Source of the DNA: Bacteroidales bacterium WCE2008
GTDB taxonomy: Bacteria > Bacteroidota > Bacteroidia > Bacteroidales > UBA932
DNA: 64,000 nt
Direction: 5' to 3'
Assembly (NCBI GenBank): GCA_900167925.1
Contig: FUZM01000004.1
Location: 243,216 to 307,215 of the forward strand
Of this stretch, positions 17,242 to 26,158 are shown piece by piece; the first letter of the stretch is position 1, and each line of letters starts with the position of its first letter. The notes under the pieces were generated by a model, which did no database searches, was not told the DNA's origin, and saw only the letters and a program-made list of their open reading frames with translations. The position numbers and the translations under genes were made by a program.

Positions 17242-18264
17242 TTATAGTGTGAAGTCTATCGGGTTGTCCCAGTCACGGGCTTTGTACCAGTGGCCGGCGA
17301 GCTCACTGCGGTCGTAGATGACAGACCAGAGGGTCCAGCCCTCATATGAGACGGAGCTTATGGCCCCGAGGGATTCCTCGTAGGTCTTCGGGCTGTACCC
17401 GGCGAGCTTGGCGAGACGCTCATACGAGTTGACAGTCTCAGGATTCTCGCGGACTTCCCAGATGCAGTGGTTGGTCACTACAGGAGTGTCGGTGACATGC
17501 ATTTCGCCGCCCTTCCATTCGACAACTACGGAACGGGAGTCGTCGGCAATGGCGAGATGGTGAGAAGTTCCGATCGAAGGATGGATATCATATTTCCCGA
17601 TCAGGTCGATCGCTTCGTCTACCGAAGCGGCATAATCGAGCACCAGACGGATAGCTCCCACGATAGTCAGGTCAGGCTTTTCCGTGTCGAACGGAGTGAT
17701 GTCCCCGTCGATTTCGACCAGGTCGGCTATGCAGACTCCTTTCTCGTTGATTCCGTCGAGCGGGATGTATATGGTAGCGAGGGCGATGAATCCGTCCATT
17801 CCGCCCTTCGGGGCCCAGTCGCTGCCGTTGCCGATAAAGCCGAAGGTGCTGGTAGATATGGACTTATATCCATCGTCGGGCTGCGTCTTTATGATCACAA
17901 TATTCTGGCCTTCGTTCTTGAAGTCGAAGTTGCGGGCGAAGAGGCGGTCGCTCTGGATGGACGAACAGCCAAATTCCTGATCGGACGGAGCCGGGACGTT
18001 GACGTCCATGTACCCGTGCGACATGAAGCGGGCTATATAGGCAGCCATCTCGGAATCGGTCTTGGCGCCGCCTTGTTCGAGGAAGCCTTTGAAACCGTAA
18101 TCTCCCTTGAAGGAGTATGTATAGACGCCTTCTTCGATCTGCCGCAGCGACCTGATGGCATTAATTTCATCTCCAAACATTTTCATGCCTCCGTAGATAA
18201 AGAGGCCGATTCCCAGCAGCAGGACAGCTACTATTCCGAGAGCGATCTTTGTTCCTGTTTTCAT
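17242..18264 (-). CDS. Membrane-anchored choloylglycine hydrolase-like (linear amide C-N) hydrolase
   Basis: 340 residues: one N-terminal membrane segment (about 7-27), then an Ntn-hydrolase-type domain facing outside. Cys100 in FGCSSI, with RNFDF and Arg111 downstream, matches the Cys-x-x-(I/F)...R-N-x-D signature of bile-salt hydrolase, penicillin V acylase and related amidases. In typical family members this Cys is the N-terminal nucleophile after self-cleavage; here about 99 residues precede it, so cleavage before Cys100 would release the membrane part or leave it associated. The substrate is unknown: conjugated bile acid, N-acyl amide or peptide are all possible. It follows a yciI-like gene after 3 bases. 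Confidence 0.8.
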   Translation of the reverse strand: MKTGTKIALGIVAVLLLGIGLFIYGGMKMFGDEINAIRSLRQIEEGVYTYSFKGDYGFKGFLEQGGAKTDSEMAAYIARFMSHGYMDVNVPAPSDQEFGCSSIQSDRLFARNFDFKNEGQNIVIIKTQPDDGYKSISTSTFGFIGNGSDWAPKGGMDGFIALATIYIPLDGINEKGVCIADLVEIDGDITPFDTEKPDLTIVGAIRLVLDYAASVDEAIDLIGKYDIHPSIGTSHHLAIADDSRSVVVEWKGGEMHVTDTPVVTNHCIWEVRENPETVNSYERLAKLAGYSPKTYEESLGAISSVSYEGWTLWSVIYDRSELAGHWYKARDWDNPIDFTL

Positions 18265-18267
18265 ACT

Positions 18268-18561
18268 CTATTTGTATTTTTCGCCGCCGACAAGGACGAC
18301 ATTCAGTCTTTCTACTTCAATCTTCTCCCATACATGGGCAACCACATATGGCTCGCTGGCCAGATAATCGTCCAGTCCTTTTCTGTCAGGAAAGTCCATG
18401 ATAAGAGCGGACCCTTTCATCTTCCCTTCTTCGTCGAGCAGACCGCCGGCGCAAACCACATGCTTGCCCAGCCTGGCCATGCCTTCCAGATGGAGCGGGC
18501 GCACCTCCATCCTCTTGTCGAGCATTCCTGCTCCATCGTAAGCTTTTACAATAAACTGCAT
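18268..18561 (-). CDS. YciI-like protein
   Basis: 97 residues with the YCII ferredoxin-like fold pattern: MQFIVKAYDG at the start, a central His/Gly segment (GMARLGKHVVCAGGLLDEEGKMKGSALI), FPDRKGLDDYLASEPYV and VEIERL-like end. The family is poorly understood; a His-Asp pair is thought to be catalytic in some members. Cotranscribed with the downstream amidohydrolase (3-base gap). Confidence 0.85.
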   Translation of the reverse strand: MQFIVKAYDGAGMLDKRMEVRPLHLEGMARLGKHVVCAGGLLDEEGKMKGSALIMDFPDRKGLDDYLASEPYVVAHVWEKIEVERLNVVLVGGEKYK

Positions 18562-18715
18562 ATCTGATTGTTATTAAATTCGTTCATACAATATGTAAAT
18601 ATAGAAAATAAATGCGAAATTCCAGTATCGCACTAAAAATTCAGGGAAAGAAAAAAGGAAAGCGCCGGCAGATCATGGAATAGCCATGAAACGCCGACGC
18701 CTTCTGTCGAATTCG

Positions 18716-18787
18716 TACCCCCGCTCGGAATCGAACCGGGACCGTCAGAACCGGAATCTGAAATTCTATCCTTTAAACTACGGAGGC
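18716..18787 (-). tRNA. tRNA-Arg (anticodon CCG)
   Basis: 72 bases on the minus strand. Acceptor stem GCCTCCG/CGGGGGT with a G1-U72 wobble, D-stem GTTT/GAAT, anticodon stem TCAGA/TCTGA with loop TTCCGGT (anticodon CCG, codon CGG), 4-base variable loop, T-loop TTCGATT. The T-stem has one C-A mismatch. CCA is not encoded (the DNA reads CGA after the discriminator A), so it must be added by the CCA enzyme. A short inverted repeat (about 18662-18702) lies downstream and may end transcription. The rest of 18562-18900 shows only promoter-like AT-rich DNA. Confidence 0.95.
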
Positions 18788-18900
18788 GGAGTTTCGGGAC
18801 ACAAAGTTAATAAAAAAGCAGGAATTCGTGCAATATTTTAAGGATATGTCACGGAAAATAACTAATTTTGCATACTTATATAGAATATAAAATTCGCGAT

Positions 18901-19788
18901 ATGAAGAAAGCATACGTATTCCCTGGACAGGGATCCCAATTTCCAGGTATGGCGAAGGACCTGTACGAAAACCAACCCAAAGCCAAAGAAATGCTTGAAA
19001 AAGCAAACGAGATACTCGGTTTCAGAATCACTGACATAATGTTCGAAGGAACAGCCGACGATCTCAAAGCAACCAAGGTAACACAACCAGCTATCTTCCT
19101 GCACTCCACAGTACTGGCAGCATGCTACGACGGCTTCAAGCCTGACATGACAGCCGGCCACTCTCTCGGAGAATTCTCTGCACTCGTCGCAGCCGGAGCG
19201 ATAAGCTTCGAAGACGGACTCCGTCTCGTATCCATACGTGCCAACGCCATGCAGAAATGCTGCGAGGCTAATCCTGGCGGAATGGCAGCAATCATCGGAA
19301 TGACCAACGAAGCTGTAGAGGAAGTCTGCAAAAGCGTCGACGGTCTCGTCATCCCGGCCAACTACAACAGCGACGGCCAGGTAGTGATCTCCGGCGAGAA
19401 AGCAGCCGTAGAGGCAGCCTGCGAAAAGGCAAAAGAGGCCGGAGCAAAGAGAGCCCTTCCTCTTCCTGTAAGCGGAGCCTTCCACTCCCCTCTCATGGAA
19501 CCTGCACGTAAGGAGCTCGCCGAGGCTATTGAAAAGACAAAATTCAGCACCCCTATATGCCCGGTCTACCAGAACGTGACTGCAAAGGCAGAGACCGCCC
19601 CTGAGACAATCAAGGCCAACCTCCTCGCCCAGCTCACCTCTCCGGTAAGATGGACCCAGTCTGTCAAGAGCATGGTTGCAGACGGCGCGGACTACTTCAT
19701 GGAAATCGGCCCGGGCAATGTACTCCAGGGCCTCATCAAGAGGACTGCCGGCACGGAGGTGACAATCGAAGGTATCGCAACATTATAA
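18901..19788 (+). CDS. fabD: Malonyl-CoA:acyl carrier protein transacylase
   Basis: Loads malonyl groups onto ACP for fatty acid synthesis. It has FPGQGSQFPGM at the start, the catalytic Ser88 in AGHSLGE, and PVSGAFHSPLM with the catalytic His. The start at 18901 gives the usual 295 residues; the in-frame ATG at 18868 overlaps the -7 element TAATTTTG (18863-18870). No other fab genes are near. nifJ follows after 37 bases. Confidence 0.96.
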   Translation: MKKAYVFPGQGSQFPGMAKDLYENQPKAKEMLEKANEILGFRITDIMFEGTADDLKATKVTQPAIFLHSTVLAACYDGFKPDMTAGHSLGEFSALVAAGAISFEDGLRLVSIRANAMQKCCEANPGGMAAIIGMTNEAVEEVCKSVDGLVIPANYNSDGQVVISGEKAAVEAACEKAKEAGAKRALPLPVSGAFHSPLMEPARKELAEAIEKTKFSTPICPVYQNVTAKAETAPETIKANLLAQLTSPVRWTQSVKSMVADGADYFMEIGPGNVLQGLIKRTAGTEVTIEGIATL

Positions 19789-19825
19789 AAATATTAATAT
19801 TTAACTACATAACTTTACAACGATT

Positions 19826-22800
19826 ATGGCTAAAAAATTCATTACCTGTGACGGTAATACTGCGGTTGCCACCATCGCTTATCTGTTCAGCGAGCACGCA
19901 GCTATCTACCCGATCACTCCATCATCGCCGATGGCTGAAAACATCGACGAGTGGGCAGCCCACGGCAAAAAGAACCTCTGGGGCGAGACTGTGAAAGTCA
20001 CCGAGCTTCAGAGTGAAGCCGGCGCATCCGGAACTGTCCACGGATCACTCCAGGCCGGAGCTCTTACCACTACCTATACAGCATCCCAGGGTCTTCTTCT
20101 GATGATCCCAAATATGTATAAGATCGCAGGTGAAATGCTCCCTGCAGTCTTCCATGTTTCAGCCCGCGCTCTCGCAAGCCACGCCCTCTCCATCTTCGGA
20201 GACCACCAGGACGTAATGGCCTGCCGTCAGACCGGTTTCGCGATGCTGGCATCAGGTTCTGTACAGGAGGCTCATGACCTCGCAGCAGTGGCTCACCTCT
20301 CTGCGATCAAGTCAAGCATTCCGTTCCTCCACTTCTTCGACGGATTCCGTACATCCCACGAGATCCAGAAGATCGAGGCACTCGACGAGGACGATCTCCG
20401 CAAGATGGTAAGCACCAAGAGTCTTGCCAAGTTCCGCGCCCGCGCCCTTTCACCGGATGCTCCTGTAACCCGCGGTACAGCCCAGAACGGAGACGTTTAC
20501 TTCCAGGCTCTCGAGTCAAGGAACAAGTTCTACAGCGAGATTCCTGACATCGTTGCCCGCTACATGGGCGAGATCAGCGAACTCACCGGAAGAGAGTACC
20601 GTCCGTTCACATACTACGGCGACCCTAAGGCCGAGAACATCATCATCGCCATGGGTTCCGTAACCGAGACAATCAAGGAAACCATCGACTACCTCGAGGC
20701 ACAGGGCCGCAAAGTCGGACTCATCACCTGCCACCTCTATCGTCCGTTCGCAGAGAAATACTTCCTCAAAGTGCTTCCTGAGAGCGTCAAGAGGATCGCA
20801 GTCCTCGACAGGACAAAAGAGCCTGGTTCTCTCGGAGAGCCTCTCTACCTCGATGTCAAGGCACTCTTCCAGGGCCGCGAGAACAGCCCGCTCGTAATCG
20901 GCGGACGCTACGGTCTCTCATCTAAGGATACCACTCCTGCCCAGATCATCGCAGTTTACGACAACCTCGACCTCAAGGAGCCTAAGACCGACTTCACAAT
21001 CGGCATCGTCGATGACGTAACCTTCAAGTCTCTCCCGCTCAAGGAAGAGATCTCCATCGTGAAGGAAGGCACCACCGAGTGCAAGTTCTATGGCCTCGGA
21101 TCTGACGGTACCGTCGGCGCCAACAAGAACACCATCAAGATCATCGGTACCCATACCGACCTTTACAGCCAGGCATACTTCGACTATGACTCAAAGAAGT
21201 CAGGCGGTTACACCTGCTCTCACCTCCGTTTCGGTAAGCTTCCTATCAAGGCTCCTTACCTCGTATCCACCCCGGACTTCGTCGCTTGCCACGTACCTTC
21301 TTACCTCAGCAAGTATGACGTCCTCAAGGGCATCAAGAACGGCGGTACCCTCCTCCTCAACAGCCTCTGGGACGAGGAAGAGACCCTCAAGAGAATTCCT
21401 GACCACGTAAAGGCAGTCATCGGAAAGAAGAACATCAACCTCTATATCATCAACGCCACCAAGATCGCCGCTGAAATCGGCCTCGGCGGAAGGACCAACA
21501 CCATCCTCCAGAGCGCCTTCTTCAAGATCACCGGCATCATTCCTTACGACGACGCTGTCAAGTACATGAAAGACGCCATCGTGAAGAGCTACGGCAAGAA
21601 GGGTGAGAACGTCGTGAACATGAACTACGCAGCCGTTGACCGCGGTGGCGAGTACACCAAGGTTGAGATTCCTGCAGACTGGAAGAACATCACCGCGAAA
21701 TTCGAGAATCCTAACAAGGACCGCTTCGCTCCTGAGTTCGTCAAGAAGATCGCTGACGTTGTCAACGCCCAGGCTGGTGACACCCTCCCTGTAAGCGCAT
21801 TCGAGCCTTACTGCGACGGTACAATGCCTTCAGGCACCTCAGCATATGAAAAACGTGGCGTAGCCGTAATGGTTCCTTCATGGAAGGAAGAGAACTGTAT
21901 CCAGTGTAACACCTGTGCATTCGTCTGCCCTCACGCTGCAATCCGTCCGTTCCTCCTCACCGAGGAAGAGGCTAAGTCAGCTCCGGAAGGCCTCAAGATG
22001 AAACAGGGTCTTGCAGTACTCAAAGAGTACAAGTTCGCTCTCTCTACTTCAGTCGCTGACTGTACCGGTTGCGGCAACTGCGTTGACGTATGTCCTGCCA
22101 AGGAGAAAGCCCTTGTCATGGTTCCTTACGAAGGCCAGGAGGCAGAGCAGGAGAACTACAACTGGCTCAACACCAAGATCGGATACAAAGAGAACGTCAT
22201 CAACAAGGCAGCCAATGTCAAGAACGCACAGTTCGCACAGCCTCTGTTCGAGTTCTCAGGCGCCTGCGCAGGTTGCGGCGAGACTCCGTACATCAAGAAC
22301 ATCACCCAGCTCTTCGGTGACCACATGATGATCGCCAACGCTACCGGCTGTTCTTCAATCTACGGCGCATCATTCCCTGCATCACCTTACTGCACCAACA
22401 GCCAGGGTCACGGTCCTGCATGGCAGAACTCCCTCTTCGAGGACAACGCAGAGTTCGGTCTCGGTATGAAGCTCGGTTCAGACCGCGCCCGCGAGACAGT
22501 CGCCAGGCTCATGACAGAAGGTCTCCAGTGCGAGTGCTGCTCTGAGGCTATCAAGGCTCTCTTCGCAAAGTGGCTTGACAACAGAAATGATGCAGCCATT
22601 ACCCGCGAGGTAGCTGACGCCCTCGTTCCTCTCATGGAAGAGTGCAAGTGCGACATCTGCAGCGAGCTCCTTATCTACAGGCACTTCATCCCATCCCGCA
22701 GCCAGTGGATCTTCGGTGGTGACGGTTGGGCATACGATATCGGCTTCGGCGGTCTCGACCACGTACTCGCATCCGGCGAGAATGTGAACGTCCTCGTACT

Positions 22801-23347
22801 CGATACCGAGGTTTACTCCAACACCGGTGGCCAGAGCTCCAAGTCTACCCCTGCAGGCGCAATCGCCAAGTTTGCCGCTTCAGGTAAGAAGGTCCGCAAG
22901 AAAGACCTCGGTATGATCGCTATGAGCTACGGTTATGTATATGTAGCACAGGTAGCAATGGGTGCAAGCCCAGTCCAGTACCTCAACGCCATCAAGGAGG
23001 CTGAGGCATACGACGGACCGTCACTCATCATCGCCTACGCTCCATGTATCAACCACGGTCTGAAGGCCGGCATGGGTCTCAGCCAGAAGGAGGAGAAACT
23101 TGCAGTCGAGTGCGGTTACTGGCACCTCTACAGGTACAACCCTACTCTCGAAGGAACAGACAAGAATCCGTTCTCTCTCGACAGCAAGGAGCCTGACTGG
23201 ACCAAGTTCCAGGACTTCCTCAAGGGTGAGGTCCGTTTCGCATCCCTCAGCAAGCTCTTCCCTGAGCACGCTCAGGAGCTTCTAGAGAAGACCGAAGAGT
23301 TCGCAAAGGTACGTTACAACACCTACGCTAAACTTGCAGGCAAGTAA
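19826..23347 (+). CDS. nifJ: Pyruvate:ferredoxin (flavodoxin) oxidoreductase
   Basis: Single-chain PFOR of 1173 residues that turns pyruvate and CoA into acetyl-CoA, CO2 and reduced ferredoxin, a central anaerobic reaction. Domains: N-terminal ITPSSPMAE pyruvate-binding region; gamma domain; two [4Fe-4S] motifs at about 691 (CIQCNTCAFVCP) and 746 (CTGCGNCVDVCP); a further Cys pair at about 813 (CAGCGET) for the cluster near TPP; the TPP site GDGWAYDIGFGG near 966 and NTGGQ. The codons are strongly biased to C-ending forms, fitting high expression. A 57-residue ferredoxin gene at 41318-41491 is a plausible electron acceptor. Confidence 0.98.
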   Translation: MAKKFITCDGNTAVATIAYLFSEHAAIYPITPSSPMAENIDEWAAHGKKNLWGETVKVTELQSEAGASGTVHGSLQAGALTTTYTASQGLLLMIPNMYKIAGEMLPAVFHVSARALASHALSIFGDHQDVMACRQTGFAMLASGSVQEAHDLAAVAHLSAIKSSIPFLHFFDGFRTSHEIQKIEALDEDDLRKMVSTKSLAKFRARALSPDAPVTRGTAQNGDVYFQALESRNKFYSEIPDIVARYMGEISELTGREYRPFTYYGDPKAENIIIAMGSVTETIKETIDYLEAQGRKVGLITCHLYRPFAEKYFLKVLPESVKRIAVLDRTKEPGSLGEPLYLDVKALFQGRENSPLVIGGRYGLSSKDTTPAQIIAVYDNLDLKEPKTDFTIGIVDDVTFKSLPLKEEISIVKEGTTECKFYGLGSDGTVGANKNTIKIIGTHTDLYSQAYFDYDSKKSGGYTCSHLRFGKLPIKAPYLVSTPDFVACHVPSYLSKYDVLKGIKNGGTLLLNSLWDEEETLKRIPDHVKAVIGKKNINLYIINATKIAAEIGLGGRTNTILQSAFFKITGIIPYDDAVKYMKDAIVKSYGKKGENVVNMNYAAVDRGGEYTKVEIPADWKNITAKFENPNKDRFAPEFVKKIADVVNAQAGDTLPVSAFEPYCDGTMPSGTSAYEKRGVAVMVPSWKEENCIQCNTCAFVCPHAAIRPFLLTEEEAKSAPEGLKMKQGLAVLKEYKFALSTSVADCTGCGNCVDVCPAKEKALVMVPYEGQEAEQENYNWLNTKIGYKENVINKAANVKNAQFAQPLFEFSGACAGCGETPYIKNITQLFGDHMMIANATGCSSIYGASFPASPYCTNSQGHGPAWQNSLFEDNAEFGLGMKLGSDRARETVARLMTEGLQCECCSEAIKALFAKWLDNRNDAAITREVADALVPLMEECKCDICSELLIYRHFIPSRSQWIFGGDGWAYDIGFGGLDHVLASGENVNVLVLDTEVYSNTGGQSSKSTPAGAIAKFAASGKKVRKKDLGMIAMSYGYVYVAQVAMGASPVQYLNAIKEAEAYDGPSLIIAYAPCINHGLKAGMGLSQKEEKLAVECGYWHLYRYNPTLEGTDKNPFSLDSKEPDWTKFQDFLKGEVRFASLSKLFPEHAQELLEKTEEFAKVRYNTYAKLAGK

Positions 23348-23367
23348 TTCTTGACCTATATATAATT

Positions 23368-23400
23368 AGAGGCCGGCAGAAATGCCGGTCTCTTTTTTTA
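23368..23400 (+). terminator. Terminator after nifJ
   Basis: 11-bp stem 23368-23378/23383-23393 with one G-T pair, a GAAA tetraloop, and a run of seven T. Confidence 0.93.
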
Positions 23401-23405
23401 TTATT

Positions 23406-23438
23406 AATTGTATTTTTTACACTTTTTATTTATCTTTG
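23406..23438 (+). promoter_or_regulatory. Promoter with AraR-like operator, upstream of the GH127 gene
   Basis: Imperfect palindrome at 23406-23424 (AATTGT-N7-ACACTT) that agrees at 16 of 19 positions with the one at 25385-25403. It covers the -33 box ATTG (23407-23410); TATCTTTG (23431-23438) is the -7 box after a 20-base spacer. AraR bound here would block polymerase. Assignment to AraR is inferred from the two matching sites and from the neighbouring gene. Confidence 0.6.
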
Positions 23439-23463
23439 ACTTATCACAACAATTGACGCTAAA

Positions 23464-25380
23464 ATGAGAAAAACTATTTCCTTGATTATCATCGGCATAC
23501 TGGTCATAAGCGCATGCACCGGCGAACAGTCCGGCTACCCTGTCGCCCCGGTTCCGTTCACGTCAGTCAAAGTCAACGACTCTTTCTGGAGCGGGCGCCT
23601 GAAAGCATCCAGAGAGGTGACGATACCTCTGGCCTTCAGCAAATGCGAAGAGACCGGCCGCTACGAGAACTTCGTCAAAGCCGAAAAACAGATGCATTCC
23701 GATGTCAATCTCGGTTACAAAGTCGAGGGATTTCCCTTCGATGACACCGATGTCTATAAGACGATCGAAGGAGCGAGCTACATTCTCCAGACCTACCCGG
23801 ACCCGAAACTCGAAACCTATATCGACAGCGTCCTTGCAATCGTCGCCAAAGCCCAGGAACCTGACGGCTATCTCTATACTCCAAGGACCATGAATCCTGA
23901 ACGCCCGCACGCCTGGTCCGGTCCGGAACGTTGGTCCGCAGTCGAGCAGGGTAGCCATGAATTCTACAATCTCGGGCACATGGTCGACGCCGCAGTCGCC
24001 CACTATCAAGCTACAGGCAAACGCAACTTCCTCGACATCGCGATCCGATACGCCGACTGCGTAATACGCGAAATCGGCGACGGTCCGGACCAGAAATGCG
24101 TCGTTCCGGGACATCAGATCGCCGAAATGGCGTTGGCAAGGCTCTATCTCGCCACCGGCGACCGCAGATACCTCGACCAAGCCAAGTTCTTCCTCGACAA
24201 GAGAGGAACGACCGAAATCCGTCAGACTTACAGCCAGTCCCATGAGCCGGTACTCCAGCAGACAGAAGCTGTCGGCCACGCCGTCCGCGCCGTCTACATG
24301 TACTCCGGAATGGCTGACGTCGCAGCCCTGACCGGGGACGAGGGATATGTCCATGCAATCGACGCCATCTGGGACAACATTGTCTCAAAGAAGCTCTACA
24401 TAACCGGAGGAATCGGGGCCAGACATGACGGAGAGGCCTTCGGAGACGACTATGAACTCCCGAACGAAAGCGCCTACTGCGAGACCTGCGCCGCCATCGG
24501 CTTATGCTATGTCAACCACAGGATGTTCCTGCTCCATGGAGAAGCGAAATATTACGACGTTCTCGAGCGCACCCTATACAACGGACTGATCTCCGGAGTT
24601 TCACTCGAAGGGAACGGCTTCTTCTACCCTAACCCGCTGGCTTCTTCCGGCGACTATGCCAGAGAGCCCTGGTTCGGCTGCGCCTGCTGCCCTTCCAACA
24701 TATGCAGATTCATTCCGTCCCTCCCTGGCTACATATATGCCGTCAAGGACAAGGGCCTCTATGTCAACCTCTACATGTCCAATACCATGACCCATCAGAT
24801 CGGCGGCCGGAGCGTCACCCTCAGCCAGAAGACCGGATATCCATGGAACGGAGACATAGCCATCACGATCGACGACAACGACGCCGGCAAGTTCGGCCTG
24901 AAACTCAGAATCCCGGGCTGGGTTCGCGGAGAAGTCGTCCCGAGCGACCTGTACTCCTATTCTGACGGCAAGGAACTCGGTTACAGCATAAGCGTCAACG
25001 GAGAAACGGTCGACTCCCCTGTCGAAGATGGATATTTCACGATATCCCGCCACTGGCGTGAAGGGGACGAGGTCAGCATCCATTTCGAGATGGAGCCGCG
25101 CACAGTAAAGGCCAACGACAAAGTCGAAGCCGACAGAGGTCTGGTCGCTTTCGAGAAAGGGCCTATAGTATATTGCGCGGAATGGCCGGACAACCTTACT
25201 CCGATTTCCCAGATTGAAGTCGGCGACAACGAGACAGTAGAAGTCATGCATCGTGACGACCTTCTCCAGGGAATCGACGAACTGCTTGTTCCAGAGAAAG
25301 GAATCACCCTCATACCATACTACGCATGGGCCCACAGGGGTACCGGAGAGATGGCTATCTGGCTCAAATGCAGAAAGTAA
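23464..25380 (+). CDS. GH127 beta-L-arabinofuranosidase, lipoprotein
   Basis: 638 residues. The signal peptide ends ISAC (lipid-anchor Cys at about 18). The rest is an (alpha/alpha)6 barrel and beta domains of the GH127 type, which release L-arabinofuranose from beta-linked arabino-oligosaccharides. By comparison with Bifidobacterium HypBA1 (E322, E338, C340, C417, C418), the same pattern is seen here: Glu324 in GEAFG as acid/base, Glu340 and Cys342 in CETCA, and Cys408-Cys409 in CACCPSN, with Cys408 the likely nucleophile and the others zinc ligands. It is monocistronic, just upstream of the arabinose operon, and shares its operator. No SusC/SusD pair is in the window. Confidence 0.92.
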   Translation: MRKTISLIIIGILVISACTGEQSGYPVAPVPFTSVKVNDSFWSGRLKASREVTIPLAFSKCEETGRYENFVKAEKQMHSDVNLGYKVEGFPFDDTDVYKTIEGASYILQTYPDPKLETYIDSVLAIVAKAQEPDGYLYTPRTMNPERPHAWSGPERWSAVEQGSHEFYNLGHMVDAAVAHYQATGKRNFLDIAIRYADCVIREIGDGPDQKCVVPGHQIAEMALARLYLATGDRRYLDQAKFFLDKRGTTEIRQTYSQSHEPVLQQTEAVGHAVRAVYMYSGMADVAALTGDEGYVHAIDAIWDNIVSKKLYITGGIGARHDGEAFGDDYELPNESAYCETCAAIGLCYVNHRMFLLHGEAKYYDVLERTLYNGLISGVSLEGNGFFYPNPLASSGDYAREPWFGCACCPSNICRFIPSLPGYIYAVKDKGLYVNLYMSNTMTHQIGGRSVTLSQKTGYPWNGDIAITIDDNDAGKFGLKLRIPGWVRGEVVPSDLYSYSDGKELGYSISVNGETVDSPVEDGYFTISRHWREGDEVSIHFEMEPRTVKANDKVEADRGLVAFEKGPIVYCAEWPDNLTPISQIEVGDNETVEVMHRDDLLQGIDELLVPEKGITLIPYYAWAHRGTGEMAIWLKCRK

Positions 25381-25384
25381 CAAA

Positions 25385-25419
25385 AAGTGTTGTTTTTACA
25401 CTTAAATTATATATATTTG
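25385..25419 (+). promoter_or_regulatory. Autoregulated promoter and operator of the arabinose operon
   Basis: Perfect inverted repeat AAGTGT (25385-25390), 7 bases, ACACTT (25398-25403). It overlaps the -33 box GTTG (25389-25392); a 19-base spacer leads to TATATTTG (25412-25419). It should be the binding site of the Nudix-type AraR encoded 32 bases downstream, released by L-arabinose as known for Bacteroides AraR. Confidence 0.68.
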
Positions 25420-25450
25420 TGAAAACATTGGGATTTATACCTGATCACAT

Positions 25451-26137
25451 ATGGACTATTACGTTTCTAATCCCCGATTCTATGTAGCCGTAGACTGTAT
25501 CATCTTCGGATTCCGGAAGGACAGTCTGAAACTTCTGCTCCTCAAGAGGAACTTCGAGCCGGCAATGGGCAAATGGTCCCTGATGGGCGGATTCGTCCAG
25601 GAAGGTGAAAGCGTGCACATGGCCGCAGTTCGGGTGCTCAGAGAGCTGACAGGACTCGACAACGTTTTTCTGGACCAGGTCCATGCCTACGGAGAAACCG
25701 AAAGAGACCCCGGTTCCAGAGTAATCTCTGTATCCTACTATGCCCTGATCAACATCAGCGAATACGACGAGCAGCTCGTCAAGGAGCATAATGCATTCTG
25801 GGTCGATATCCATGAGCTTCCGGAGCTGATATTCGACCACGGCCAGATGGTTACCAACGCCCTGAAGAAACTGCGCCAGAAGGCGGCGATAAGGCCTATA
25901 GGCCTCAATCTTCTTCCGGACGAATTCTCCCTCACCCAGCTCCAGAGCCTGTACGAGGCAATCTACGACGAGAAGCTGGACAAGCGCAATTTCCGCAAGA
26001 AGATTGCATCGCTCAGCGCGATCCGCAAGACCGGAAACATCGACAAGACGACTTCGAAGAAGGGCGCAGCTCTCTACTGCTTCGACAAGACGGAGTACAG
26101 CGAGGCCGACAGATTCGATATAATCGATTATGAATAG
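25451..26137 (+). CDS. araR: Nudix-fold L-arabinose repressor AraR (NrtR family)
   Basis: 228 residues. The N-terminal Nudix domain (about 10-140) starts FYVAVDCIIFGFRKDSLKLLLL. The Nudix box is degenerate: GFVQEGE is kept, but the REUxEE part reads RVLREL, losing metal-binding Glu residues, so it should bind ligand rather than hydrolyse nucleotides. A C-terminal winged helix (about 155-225) has QLQSLYEAIYDEKLDKRNFRKK, as in NrtR-type regulators. In Bacteroides thetaiotaomicron a protein of this design represses arabinose genes and lets go on binding L-arabinose. Here it leads the arabinose operon, consistent with that role. Confidence 0.9.
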   Translation: MDYYVSNPRFYVAVDCIIFGFRKDSLKLLLLKRNFEPAMGKWSLMGGFVQEGESVHMAAVRVLRELTGLDNVFLDQVHAYGETERDPGSRVISVSYYALINISEYDEQLVKEHNAFWVDIHELPELIFDHGQMVTNALKKLRQKAAIRPIGLNLLPDEFSLTQLQSLYEAIYDEKLDKRNFRKKIASLSAIRKTGNIDKTTSKKGAALYCFDKTEYSEADRFDIIDYE

Positions 26138-26158
26138 AACATCTAAAACAATAACAGA

